Shown here piece after piece: positions 32,905 through 44,625 of a stretch of DNA of 64,000 nucleotides; position 1 is the first letter of the stretch; each line of letters begins with the position of its first letter. Origin of the DNA: Timema cristinae (taxonomy: Eukaryota; Arthropoda; Insecta; Phasmatodea; Timematidae); NCBI GenBank assembly GCA_039000515.1, contig JBCFYV010002255.1:23371963-23435962 (forward strand), given 5' to 3'. The notes beneath the pieces are model-generated. The model ran no database searches. It was not told the DNA's origin and saw only the letters and a list, made by a program, of their open reading frames with translations. The translations under genes were made by a program, and so were the position numbers.

Positions 32905-33150
32905 TCGATTTGGTGACCGCATGGTCTAAGATGTCACTCTCGCAGTAGACTGAATTGAAGATGGTAGATTGAAGTTCGAATCCCGGTTGGGTGTACTGAA
33001 GGTTGTTTTCCTAAATGGTTTTTCACTCTTCTTTTACAGAAATGTGGGATCACATCCTCTTGATTAAATCTTCTTCATCTCTAACATGTCATTGTAATTA
33101 GTACATATGCATGCACAAACCGATTGGGTAGTAATATACAATGCTAAAAA
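32905..33150 (+). repeat. SINE family B copy
   Basis: Head (CGCATGGTCTAAGATGTCA, AGTTCGAATCCCGG), body (TTCCTAAATGG, AGAAATGTGGGATCAC), diverged tail (GATTGGGTAGTAA). In SMYD4-B intron 4. Confidence 0.7.
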
Positions 33151-33934
33151 AATATAGAAAATTAGTAATAAGAATTTAATATTCCTTTTTGTGAGGACAA
33201 ATTTTTTTGTTAATGTAGCTTTCTTCATTTAATCTTGTAGGAATTATTCTAAAAAAAAGCTTGTAATATTCATTTATTGAAAGTTGGGATTTTAATAGTA
33301 ATTGAAAAGTTACTTCAAAAAAGTCATTTTTTATATCCATCTACCTGACTATGACAAGTGAAATCACTTTACAAAAGGACAGAACATATTTTCCTAGCAG
33401 ATAAGCACACAACCATGTTTTAGTAACTTTTCATGTGTCAGAAAAGTCAAAGCTATTGGAAACAAATGTTGGGTATTTGAGCTAAAATATACCACACAAA
33501 AACTACATGAGAGGCGTCCTGTCCTTCACTTTAGCCCAGTCATTTGTATGACTTTACTTAGGGTACTAGGTTCAATTCTTGGTGAATGTCAATTTGTGAA
33601 ATTAGCTAATTTTAAATTTTGCTGTCTAGCAAATTTACAGATTGGGATCTGTTAGTAATGCTTCTTCCTAGAGTTAATTTAAAATAAGCCACTAATAGCC
33701 TGCAAATTTATACTTTATATAAATAATAAAAAATAATCTTATTTCGAATTAAAATGTAAAACGGTTGCAGGAACATCTTTCATTATGGCTTATATTAGGT
33801 TGTTTTCTCCCTTCTGCCTTCCACAGTAATATTTTATTCCAATGTTATGTATTTCAACCTGTGGGCATTTATATATTATACTTTAAAATTAAGGTTTACA
33901 AAATCTTACATTTTTCTATTTGTGTATTTAACAG

Positions 33935-34405
33935 GTGTTGGACAACTACGGTTATCACTATGCTTTGCATGAGAAAGAAGAAAGACAATCACACCTGAAA
34001 GATCAGTATTACTTCACATGTGATTGCGAAGCTTGCCATGATGATTGGCCAACGTATTTCAACTTGAATTCTGATAAACCTACCTACAAGTGTCAGACAT
34101 GCGGTTTTAGCCTACCTGCACAGTTGGTAGGCGAAGATGTGATTTGCGAGCACTGCAAATGTTCAAATAATATCAAGGAAATACTCACCCTACTAAACGA
34201 GTCTTCCAAAGATTATGATCGACATCTTATATCTGTGTTATCAGGTAGCCATGACAACGCTGTAGTTCAGCAAATGATTAAACACTTGGAAAAATTAGAT
34301 CAGTACATAAAGAGGCCTTGGCAGGAATATAACAACTGCCAAGAGGCTATTAAACAATGTTACCTGAAACTCGGCAACTACTACGAAAGTAAACTAGGTG
34401 TATGA
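33935..34405 (+). CDS. SMYD4: SMYD4-like copy B, exon 5 (SET end, post-SET, C-terminus)
   Basis: Follows TTTAACAG, phase 0: VLDNYGYHYALHEKEERQSH (SET-C; the usual Y-G-P is Y-G-Y), then YYFTCDCEACHDDWP, the post-SET Cys cluster, then YKCQTCGF and VICEHCKC, two CxxC pairs that could bind another zinc. The helical C-terminus ends at TGA 34403-34405. Fully open and about five codons longer than the copy A exon. Confidence 0.85.
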   Translation: MLDNYGYHYALHEKEERQSHLKDQYYFTCDCEACHDDWPTYFNLNSDKPTYKCQTCGFSLPAQLVGEDVICEHCKCSNNIKEILTLLNESSKDYDRHLISVLSGSHDNAVVQQMIKHLEKLDQYIKRPWQEYNNCQEAIKQCYLKLGNYYESKLGV

Positions 34406-34504
34406 ATTTTAATACATACATTTTGCTTGGACACAATGATAATTTAAATACCCTGAAGTTGAGACGAATTCACTTGTTTAAGAATTCAAATTGTTGATGT
34501 AGAA

Positions 34505-35340
34505 AATAGAAATCCTATCTAAATGTTAACATCTTTTGCTATAATATATTCATTATAACATTCATACATTCATTTAATTGCTAAATTAATGATCTGGGGT
34601 CTCGGTGTATAAATTTTCCTATTATGTTGGGCTAAACCACCTAGAAGCAGCATAGAAGCTCTTAAACCTATTCCAATTAAAAATTTGAAATAGATACATT
34701 AGGGATCTACACTACAAGGAAATAAATCTCGAAAGTTAAAAATGAATCTCAGAAAATTTGAGAAACTTGAAAAAAATGGAAATGCAAATGATTGCCATAA
34801 GAAATTTACCCAAACAGAGACTTTATTAATTCTAATAATACCCTACAGACACGAAAATGGCAGAACTTTTAACCCCAAAACAGCCTTCATCAAAAATAGT
34901 TTTGGTTATCAATATTGTTTTTCAGTATCAAACTTTCACATAAGCTGTAAAACTACACAATTAAATGATAAATGGCATATATTGCAGCATATATAAGAAC
35001 AGTGATTAAACACAATTTTCATAAAATATACACCCTCAAAAATAAAATTTTCAAATAGTTTAAATCAACGTATTTAAGGGTTCCCCATTATTTATTGCAT
35101 TTAAAATGTGTATGAGCTATATCTAAGTGTTTGAATGAACTATAAGATAATCCAAAGCAGTCTTCAAAGGAAGTTTTCTAGTCTCGTGTCTGAATATTTT
35201 TCATATTATCGTCTCAAATTGAAAAAGTGGTTCTTGCACACTCCTTATATAAATGTATATTTTTTTCCAATCTGATATTATGTTAAATCCTCAAATCTCT
35301 GATTCCCTTAGGATTCGAGAATCCCATCCCTAATGCTATT
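34505..35340. repeat. Dispersed repeat (copy 3 of 3), probably interrupted
   Basis: 34505-34690 matches the first part and 35280-35340 (CCTCAAATCTCTGATTCCC) the last part of the repeat at 27548-27880. The ~590 bp between may be an insertion and include the 34997-35090 stretch shared with 13395. Confidence 0.45.
34721..34726 (+). promoter_or_regulatory. Possible polyadenylation signal of SMYD4-B
   Basis: AATAAA 316 bp after the stop. It is the first clear hexamer I noticed but is not otherwise supported. Confidence 0.2.
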
Positions 35341-35519
35341 AACAAATAAGGGTTTTATTCTATACTCCGTTTATATTGAAAGATGGTGTTAATGTAGTAA
35401 AAACAATTAATGCATCTGTAAACTATAAAATATTTGCTTAATTCTTGATATTAAATATATTTGATTAAAATGTTAACCTTTAAGAACAAAATTATTTGTT
35501 CTTTGGCCAGCCTTGCCAT

Positions 35520-35900
35520 GTGGGCCGATTCATCATTATCATCAATTGTTTACAGCCTGGGGCCGGGTCAATTTAGTATTATGCCTCCATCTTCCTCCAT
35601 TCTTCATCCCTTAATCACATCCATTCTTCTACTCTCATTGGCTTACTTTTTTTATCTGATCCTCCCATCTCGTTATCAGTCTCCCTTGCATTATTTTTCC
35701 TGCATAATTCATCTCCGTAATTTTCTTTGGCATCCTCTCCTTTTCCATCCTAATTTCATGACCCTATCATTTCACCCTTGCTTCCTTTAATATCTCATGT
35801 ACTCTCTGTATCCCCACTCTTTCCCGTATAACTTCTTTCTGATCCTTTCCTTGTGACATCTAACATATTCCTCACAAACTTCATTCTCATGTCGAAAATG
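35520..35900 (-). repeat. LINE-like dispersed repeat
   Basis: Uninterrupted version of 1611-1780 at its left end. The minus strand looks coding-like (Arg/Lys-rich) but is broken. Family not certain. Confidence 0.4.
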
Positions 35901-36530
35901 AGATTTTTATGAGGTTATGCGTTTTTCATTCAAAAGACAAAGCCTCAGTATAATTATTTAATAAAAGTCTACTGAATCTAAAGTGTCATTGTTGATGTCT
36001 ACAGCATTTCCCATTTTTTTCTACACTACATACACTAAATTCTAAAACATTACTGATGTACGGTATATTATATGTGTGATTTAAAACAACTCAAACCTTT
36101 GAAAACCACTCTATATGATCAGAATGTAACTCTCATAAGTCGGGGATAACTGGATTACTGGCCGCCTTCTGTGACTAAGATGAACAGTTGTGCGCGCATT
36201 ACCCTCCTAGCTCCCCGCAGGCTTGATTCTCCGGGTGCGTTAGGCATAAAAGGCATCAACTTATCCTGCCAAAAAGAACTGACACATTCTCTATGCATGC
36301 TTGCCAAAATTTCACTACTCTATGGTAAATGACCATTAAAATTTATATTTTACATCTGTTTTATCTAAAGGGATGTTTCTCTCCTTTTTCAAAACCTTGG
36401 TCCCATATTGAAGTCATTTATCATTATTTATTAAATTCATAGTTAACTTTAATAAAGCGGATGGCATTTAATTTAACATATTCATACAAATAAATAAAAC
36501 TATTAAGATGTTTACAAACAACTTTGTAGG
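35901..36530. other. Intergenic stretch without genes
   Basis: No exon, RNA gene or recognised repeat seen between the LINE-like repeat and the Ty3/gypsy fragment. Confidence 0.4.
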
Positions 36531-38716
36531 GTTGCTGGTGGATGCCACAGGAATACATCCTCTAGCAACAAAAGTCAAAGCAATCCGTGGAGCCTGTTTC
36601 CTCAAAACGAAGGCGATCTTCAAGCATAGCTAGGACTCATTACCTCCAATGAACGGTTCATTCCATACATCTTGGAGCCAATCCACCGGTTGATGGACAA
36701 TCAGGCCCATTGGCAGTGGACAGCAAAACACAAGGATGCTCTCCAGGCAGTGAAATACCTCCTGACAAGCAACAAGGCACTAGTCAACTATGACCCAACC
36801 AACGAGTTATTGTGTCATGTGATGCATCCCCATTTGGAGTGGGGTTGGTGTAGTCCCATAAGAAGGAAGACCGCACTCAGGCACCAGTCACATTTTTCTC
36901 CTGTACCCTTTCCATAGCAGTAAGGAACTATGCTCAAATTAATTGGTAAGCATTAGCAATTAACTGTGTATAGTATACATTTCAACCTTGTTTGCAGATC
37001 ATCTACCCTTGTTAGGTATTTTTTTGATCAAATCGGCCCACTCCATGAGTGTTGCCGTCAAGGATGCTAAGGTGGCTACTAGTTCGGGAGGTATTCTATT
37101 TTGAGCTACATCGTCCTGGCAAGAAGAATGGCAACAATGACTAATAAAGCGGCTTACCGTTGCCCTCTTTGAGGATTGCATGGTTCAATCCATCCAATGT
37201 ATTTTTATTGCAAGGTGATTTACAAAAACTGGTAGCAGAGGAGGTATTGGATCAGACCAAAGAAGACAAGGTGCTGAGAAGGGTATTAACTGGACCCTGC
37301 ACGGTTGACTCACACAAACCAAACCTAAGTAGGCACCGTGTTGCAACTGGTACAATCAACTATTGATTATGAAAGGCTGCCTTATTAAGAGAAACAGGGT
37401 GGTGATTCCAATTGCATTTAGAGGTAGAGTGCTTTGCACACCAAACGCATTGCTTAATCATGTGGTCATGTTTGGTGGCCACATTTAGATGATTACAATG
37501 AAACAACAGTAAAGTCGTACTGAGAATGTAGGTTTAGGAAGCTCCACCAAAGGCATCCTCTTAGGCCTCGGCAATACCAACCAACCCATAGTCGAATTCA
37601 TTTAGACTTTGCAGGTTCTTTTCAAGGTTAATCATGTTTAATAGCAATAGATGCTTACTCTAAATGGCCTGTGGGAAAACTGATGGCCTCTATAATTAAT
37701 TTCAAATGTTACATCACGTTAGAGGTATGTTTGTGACTAACAGATTATAGAGTAGTTGTATCAGATGACCCCCAATTCAAATGTGAGTAGTTCTGCAGTT
37801 TCTTGAAAGGAAATGAAGTAAAACATATCACAAGAGCTTCGTTACACCTAATCCCAAATGGGCTAGTCGAGAGGATTATTAATCTTTCAAGCAACTGGTA
37901 CAAAAATACACTGAAGGGGACTAGTATACCAGAACAGCAAGAACTCTGTTTGCCATGAGGACAACACCCAGAACCCATACTGGTCAAACACCAGTGGAGC
38001 CAACATCTCAAAACCCCATTGAGCAATCTGCATGCTTACACCTTACCAACCAAACACGAACACCAGTTGGAAACGTTCCCTATTCCAAAGCTTTGGAATA
38101 GGGGACGCAGTGTACCTTAGCACATATAGTGCACGATATCCGAAGTGGTCAGCAAGCTGCTAGGGACATGCATGTATGAGGTACAATTGGAGGATGGTTG
38201 AATACTGCGCCAACACATTGACCAACTTTGAGAACGAACAATAGCCCAGCGAGATTGTCCATCACAGAATAAACCACCACCAAAGTAACAAGCAGTAGGA
38301 AGTTGAACTCTGCTGAGGCTTGGTGACATGCACAAGACACCCAGCAGCCATCGATAGTACCTGCAGAGGAAGGACTTTGACACGCAGCACTAGCAGCCAC
38401 AGGAGTGGAAATCATGGGTAGTAAACACCAGCCCCAAAACCAGGAGCAAAAGAGACTCATAGATAGCAGCAGGACTCCAAGAGGTGCGAGCCACCAGTGG
38501 ACAATCACGGCTACCATAATGGCTGAGGGAAGATTCTGTACTAGATTTGTAGTGGGGGTGGAAGGTGAATAATTAGTGGGAACATTAAGAAACTAAGCAG
38601 TGTATGTAAGTAATAGAAACTTGTAGCAACTAGTAGTGCATATATTTTACTATTAACTATAACCATATAGGTTAAGAACTAACATTTTGTGAACTTTGTT
38701 CAAGAGGGGAGGGCTG
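36530..38716 (+). pseudogene. Ty3/gypsy pol remnant (RT end, RNase H start, integrase)
   Basis: In order: LLVDATGIHPLATKVKAIRG (end of RT; about 36533), ANRHWQWTAKHKDALQA-type connection read as QAHWQWTAKHKDALQAVKYL (about 36700), then NYDPTNELLCHV at the RNase H start. Integrase core traces follow: HLDFAGSFQG and IDAYSKWPVG (about 37595-37680), VVSDDPQFKCE (about 37755), then a C-terminal part to about 38330. Many stops and frame changes. A purine tract (AAGAGGGGAGGGC) precedes 38717, as before a 3' LTR. Nothing here can be translated into an active enzyme. Confidence 0.7.
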
Positions 38717-39010
38717 TTATATATGGTCAAGGTATTTAGGTTAGGTTGGCAACAAGTGAAAGGTTACAATGTCTATTGTTTAGCCAGCACTGACCAACCC
38801 TCTTGTTCCCAGCACAATCCAACATGACAGTTTCAAGCGTGTGAAGTGAATAATTCTATCAAGTAACATTCTTAACAGTATATAATAGGAATTAAAAATT
38901 TGAAACAATGTCAGAGAGACTAATACCTTACATGAGGAAGATGTCATTTTGGAATGCACCGGGAACAAGAGGGTTGGTTGGTGCTGGCTAAACAACAGAC
39001 ATTGTAACCT
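38717..39010. repeat. Possible 3' LTR start and ~53-bp inverted repeat
   Basis: TGTTATATATGG directly after the purine tract is LTR-like. 38760-38814 (starting GGTTACAATGTC) and 38957-39012 are nearly exact inverted copies separated by ~142 bp. No clear target duplication surrounds the pair. Confidence 0.5.
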
Positions 39011-40195
39011 TATTCATATCGTGAAATGGTTTATCTTTTAATCTAAGCAACATATATTGGGCAATTGCTTCAGCTTTCTGCTGATCGGTTGCGGAAGTAA
39101 TTACTGATTCCAACCTAATGCACTTGGAACATGCATCCGTGGCTGGAGATTTGAAATTGATATTGAAATCATTCATAAAAATATCCCAAAAATAGTTATA
39201 CTTGACCTTATTCTGGACATCAGCTCCATTATTGTAGTCTTCCCACAATTTTCATACACTGCCATCACTAGGAAGGTACTGACTAACAATCTGTTCACGA
39301 GTGTAGTGAGATTCAACACATTTAATATTTTGTATGTAATTCTGAACAAGAATTTTTGTCACTGTACTTTATTGATCTCGTTGTACCCATCACGCTTTTC
39401 TGAAGAGATCGCCCTGCCCTGTATTTATATGTTGTTTACAAATGTTTTGAAACCGGAATTTAGAAACCTCATGTATTGACAAAAAAAGCTTTACTACATT
39501 AACCACATGGCTTCTTTGGTGCTGACTGACAGCTCACAGTTGACTTCTGACAGTTAAAATTTAGAAATAATACCTAAATTTTGACCGTCAGAAGTGACAG
39601 CTGCTAAACACATGTTTTTACAAATCATTTGTTTTGGCGTAGGGATGCATAATTTTGTCTGGTAACTTTTCAAAGCTTTTAGCTGTCTATTGTGAGCTGT
39701 CACTCAGCACCAAATAAACCATGGGGCTACTGTACATACCTGCATAAGGCCACGCTTTTTAGACCTTATATAATATGAGATTGTTACTCCTTTTTCAGAT
39801 CCTTCTTTTTCACTTGGGCATCTACGTTTTGAATTATGCTACACTGTGTACTGCAGTATGAAATTGTCCTGCGACACTTTGTCTTTATCTGAGTAAAACG
39901 CTTAATTAAAACGGCGGATATCTTGAATAGGCAGGTCACAGCACTGATAAGTCTTCTTTCGGTGTGTGCAGTCAGGTCTACGAGGTAATGATTTTGGTTT
40001 ACATCTGCAACACACACCCAAAAACAAGTTCTAAATGCAGAAGGTTCAATGAACATAAATTATGAAATATAGCGAGGTTATTGTTGCTTACCTTCTGCTT
40101 TATGCTTCTCTTTAGGCCAGGAAGTTTTGTCGCGTTTCTTTCTTCTTCCTCTTCTTTCAACTATGAGAACTGTATTTTCACCATCTATTGCATAA
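38988..40195 (-). pseudogene. TE-associated protein remnant with zinc-finger-like region
   Basis: Minus strand, in order: a basic N-terminal piece VERRGRRKKRDKTSWPKEKH (about 40110-40170) ending at a GT donor near 40090; after an acceptor near 40008, CCRCKPKSLPRRPDCTHRKK and the FNxAFYSDKDKVSQDNFI region (about 39860-39905, with stops); then YNYFWDIFMNDFNINFKSPA and TDACSKC (about 39120-39215). This architecture recurs in insect TE-derived proteins; I do not know the superfamily with certainty. Stops and frame changes make it a pseudogene. The hAT at 40234 lies just beyond its start. Confidence 0.5.
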
Positions 40196-40233
40196 ATTCT
40201 TCAAACTATTAATAATATTAGTATGGATGCAAA

Positions 40234-43200
40234 CATGGGCGTACAAGGTGGGGGGGGCAGGGGAGAGCAGCTGCCCCCCATCTCACCCGGATTCTGTTTG
40301 CCTATACCTACTGTTGTCGATAAAAGTTAGGTTACAGTCACGTTATGATTTACTTTACAATATATTATGCGTTAACTTTTGAAAAAACCGCGCTGCGCGC
40401 CCGGTCAAGTTCCGTTATGGCACTACGCTAGCGCAGCAAGCAGGCGCCACGCTCGCCAGCCGCCGACGACAGACAAAGATTACCGAATCTGGCCGAGTGC
40501 TCGTATACTCTGCTGTGAATGCAAGATTCAAAGCGGCGGGAGTGGGAGATAGTTGCGAGCGGCATGCAGTTGTTTGACGTTATTGTTTTGAAGGAGCTAA
40601 AAGTAGGTGATGAAAAATATTCATTCAATGTCCATATCAAACTATATTAAAAAATCTGATTGATATTGTGTTGTGATACGTAAATTCTGTTGAACAATAA
40701 TAAAGAGTGTCACGTTGAATAAAAATTGACATTTGGAATTATTTTTGTGAGTATTTTTTATAATTAATTTTTAAAATTTATTTTAAAAGGATACAATGTT
40801 GTTCGTACCTAGGTGTAGGTTAGGTAGGTACCTGACATTATGAAAGTTGTGGTCATCATATTGATTTATGCAGCTAGAACTGATTTTACCTACGTAAAAA
40901 CTTTGCAATTTCTCTATAGTCTGGCTAACGAAAATTGAACTTCGCGTTTTTACGAACGTCAATACCACCCAATTCAAATGTCAACTTTTAATGTCAAACT
41001 GTTTAAGTTAGTAGACGTGATGTTCTTGATACTTGATTTGATAAAATTTCGTTTTTGTCCGTCTGTCTTTTTTCATAATAATCTTTTTCTCTCTATGAAT
41101 AGGTACTTAAATAAAAATTATTTTGAGTTTGATACATCTTCAAATGTATTTCGTGATTTAAATTGTTATTTTATCCATTAAAAGGTGCTGACAAATATGC
41201 ATGGTGCCTAAATATAATCGATTTATTTGTTTTGAGAACAATCGTGGAATACTTATTATACATACATACGGGTCGAATGAATAAAATCTCCTTTTTTTTA
41301 AGTCGGTTAAAAATAGTGATAGGTGAGAATGTGAAAACAAATTAATTGATTAACTATGCCAGCTTTCGCTGACCAGACTGTGATTGAAACATGATTTTTA
41401 GGCTTGTTTCTTTATTTTTGAAGCCACAAAACCAAAAAAGAGGAAAATAACGAGTAATGATGATGATTCAAGTGGCAGTAAATCTAGTGAGGTGGACCCA
41501 GCGCCAGTTACACAATCTTATTTTGATCATCCAAGAGAGAATAGTAATAAAAACTTGTGTAACTCACTAGTGAACCCACAAGGAGGATCGGAATCGGATC
41601 CCGTAAATTCTGATAATATTATTGACGAGTTAGCTTCCAATTCTCATGCATTTGAATCTACATCCATTCTGGAAGATGGAGATAATTGTCATAAAAATGA
41701 TAGTGGGTTGGACGATATTTTGCAATGACCACCAAAAAGCGAATGTAAATGTTAAAGCGATGTTGGGTACCCCAGAAAATTATAATTTTGCTGATGATGC
41801 TACGCATTTGAAACGCAAATTTAATCACACTTGGTTAGAAATGGACAATCCTTTGCTTGCTTACTCAAAGAGATTGAAATGTGCGTTTTATTTCCGCCGA
41901 AACTTATACGTAATACAAAATGAGATTTTAAACATATGTGGAGTCCTAATCAAAGAAAAATTGGTCAATAATGTCAAAGCCGCAAGTGCCTACAGCATTT
42001 TGGCTGATGAATCAGCTGATATATCAGGAAAGGGGTAACTATCAATAGGTCTTAGATATTACAATCAAAGGGGCAAAAATGTTAAGGAAGAATTTATGGG
42101 TTTTGTCGAGCTAGAAAAAAATGTATGCCCAAACAATAGCTGATGAAATTAATGGATTCTTCAATGCGTTAAACATTGATGTTAACAAATGCGTGGGACA
42201 GGGCAACGACGGATGTGCTACGATGGCCGGAAAAGATGGTGGTGTCCAAAAAATATTGAGAAAAACTTATTAAAAGGTTTTATATTTCCACTGCGCCTGT
42301 CACAAATTAAACCTTGTAGTAAACGACTTAAATAATGTTCCTGAGATCCGCAACTGCATTGGAACTGTAAAAGATACTATACATTTTTTCAGGGAATCAG
42401 TTTTGCGTCAAAAATATGCACCGAAAATACCATTGCTTTGTGAAACAAGGTGGTCTCATAAATACAAAAGTATTTCAATGTTTAGGAAAAATTTTGGTCG
42501 AAATTGTGGAAGGTTTGGAAAAGCTTTCTCAGGAAGGGAATTCTGGAACAAGAAAAGTGGCTTTTCAGTTGCTATCCGCAGTTGGACAAACTACATTTAT
42601 ATTGGCTTTATGTATTATAGACAAGTACAATTCCCTGCTGCAAACGGTCGCAAACACATTGCAATCTAAAACCCTGGACGTAATTAAGTGTGCAGAGCAC
42701 ATCCAAACTGTAACAACTGCAGTTGGAGAACACAGGCGTTCTGCCGAAGAAGAGAGTGAAGAATTATTAAAAGCAGCTAATTAAATTGCTAAGGCTTTGA
42801 ACCTAGAGCTGCGTCTTCCAAGGACAGCAAGCCGCCAACAATATAGGGCAAATCATCTAGCTAGTTCGTTAAGCGAGTATTTTCGTCACTCGTTCTACGT
42901 GCCCTATTTGGATTCGTTATCATCCTCATTAGAGGCGAGGTTCAGCCAAGATAAACCACCAGCGTTTGCTCTTTCCCTGTTGCACCCTGCTCCAATAATA
43001 AAAATTACAGCTCCAAAATTTAAAAAATGTATGGAGGAAGTATCCAAATTTAAGAATTAGAAGGGATCACATCGGAAACCGAACTGTGGCGCACTTTTTA
43101 GATAAACAAGCAGGGAGAACTTTTAAACTTTGAAGATAACAGAATTAATCCAACGAGCAGAATCTTTTTATGCAAAGGTGAAAATAGCCATAGAAATGTT

Positions 43201-43608
43201 ACTGGCAATGCCTTATTCCAAGGCTACAATTTAAAGATCATTCAGTACACCCAGACGCGTAAAAACATGGTAGAAATCAACAATGATCGAAGACAGGTTA
43301 AATCGACTTTGTATACTCAGTGTACATAAAAAAAAACTTGTAAACAGTACGGGCAATCCTTTCACGGGAGACGTCATAAACCGTTTTGCTGAAGATATTC
43401 GAAAATTACTTTTAAAATAGATGTCTAATTAAACAATTTAAATTAAATAAGTGCATATTTATATGTTTATTTATTTGACTACCTATAAAGCACCTAATGT
43501 TTCATGTAGGTGTCTTCGTGTAATGTGTAGGACAAAACAAGCGCGGAGGACCTGGCTTAAGAAATTTTTGATTTGCCCGCCCTGGGCTAAAAGCTGGGTA
43601 CGCCCATG
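40234..43608 (+). mobile_element. hAT element, full length (3375 bp) with perfect 8-bp target duplication
   Basis: Ends CATGGGCGTAC (left) and its exact complement at 43598-43608, with further GGG-rich similarity inward. GATGCAAA flanks it on both sides (40226-40233 and 43609-43616). An 8-bp duplication plus the transposase type below identify a hAT. A CpG-rich stretch at 40381-40570 probably was its promoter. Confidence 0.92.
41420..43421 (+). pseudogene. hAT transposase pseudogene (ZMYM1/P52rIPK-like type)
   Basis: N-terminal basic part KPKKRKITSNDDDSS (about 41427), then SYFDHPREN. The core reads SILADESADISGKG, stop at 42037-42039, LSIGLRYYNQRGKNVKEEFM, a frame change in an A run near 42115, CVGQGNDGCATMAGKDGG (about 42193), a stop near 42271, HCACHKLNLVVNDLNNVPEI (about 42292), LCETRWSHKYKSI (about 42436), and an end reading FAEDIRKLLLK at 43421. 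These blocks are those of the hAT transposases that resemble zinc finger MYM-type protein 1. The catalytic-domain blocks are recognisable, but at least three stops or shifts disable it. Confidence 0.85.
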
Positions 43609-43616
43609 GATGCAAA

Positions 43617-44369
43617 TTATATAGTGAAAACGATAGACAACGAAAGTGAATAATATTGACAACAGAAGGCACAGCTGATAATTTTTGTTCACCTCTTATC
43701 TTTCCCCTTTAGCAATGTTGCCAACATTTTAAAATGTTATTTCCAAATTTTCTTGTACTACAACATGCTATTTTAAAATGAAACATCTTTTCGGGATAAA
43801 GACAATTTTGGAAAACATTATCTAATATGTTGGGCCTATGCAGTACTATTAAATTAGGTAAGTTATCGAAAAAAAATAGCAAATTGATATTGAGGATAGG
43901 GTGAGTTTTGTTACCAAACTATATGAGGGTAATGCAAGTTCTGGAACAACACATATTTTCAACATGTAAAAATAAATGGATGTAGTAAGTTAAGAAGCAA
44001 AATACTTTCTGAATCGGATGCAGTATCACCAAGAGAACAATATTCAAGTGTCAGATTATTATTATTTTTTATCAATATATAGATTAGATGAGTTTGGGAA
44101 CTCACCCTCTCATATATTATAATTATTGTTTCTTTATATTTAACTCGGCTTTTTTTTAACTAGCTTTAAAAATGTGGAGCCTGGGAAACTTTATTAAAAC
44201 AAGTCTGGTTCTCTCCAAAGCTCAACTGACAGTGAGGCAGCCTATCATATTAATTACTTGTAAAACACCTAACCAAACATTTGTTTTGGAACATATTACA
44301 CCAATCTGTATCCACCAAACTACATGTATAGCTAATTGTAATCAGAACAACTATGAACGTTTAATTATA
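43617..44369. other. Intergenic stretch without genes
   Basis: AT-rich; no supportable feature. It may include the upstream side of the remnant at 38988-40195, cut off by the hAT. Confidence 0.35.
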
Positions 44370-44625
44370 AAATAATCCACTTTAGCGGCCACATGGTCTA
44401 ATGTGCTACTCCCGTTGTAGACTATACCACCGATGACAAGGAGATCAAGGTTCAAATCTTGGTTGAGTGTATTTAGTTAGGTTTTTTTCCAAAATGATTT
44501 TCCACAAAAATCTGGGTACACTTCCTCTTAATACAACCTTCCTAATACCTAGACCATTAGCATAATTAGTACATAAGCAAATAAACCAAAAGTGTAATAA
44601 GACGTGGTGATAAAAGAAAAATGAT
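44370..44625 (+). repeat. SINE family B copy
   Basis: Head (GGCCACATGGTCTAATGTGC, GGTTCAAATCTTGG), body (AATGATTTTCCACA, CTGGGTACACTTCC), tail (GTGTAATAAGACGTGGTG). Nearly full length. Confidence 0.75.

Larger units (their letters stand above)
22786..34405 (+). other. SMYD4: SMYD4-like gene, copy B (complete exon set)
   Basis: Five exons (22786-23367, 25500-25772, 28650-28771, 32194-32847, 33935-34405) with GT-AG introns add up to about 700 codons, close to the SMYD4 family size. Order: TPR, SET-N, MYND, SET core, SET-C, post-SET zinc cluster, helical C-terminus. SMYD4 proteins are SET/MYND methyltransferases; that activity is family knowledge, not shown here. One base is missing in exon 2 (near 25691). 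Introns carry a minisatellite, LINE pieces, an hAT-like element and SINEs. The promoter must lie in the 151 bp after a Harbinger-like element, or inside or beyond that element. Confidence 0.8.

Noticed and set aside
35461..35790. 109-codon plus-strand frame
   Set aside because: Runs across a LINE-like repeat on the opposite strand and shows no domain.
38117..38517. Minus-strand frames of 88 and 122 codons
   Set aside because: Antisense to the decayed Ty3/gypsy pol end; no motif of their own.
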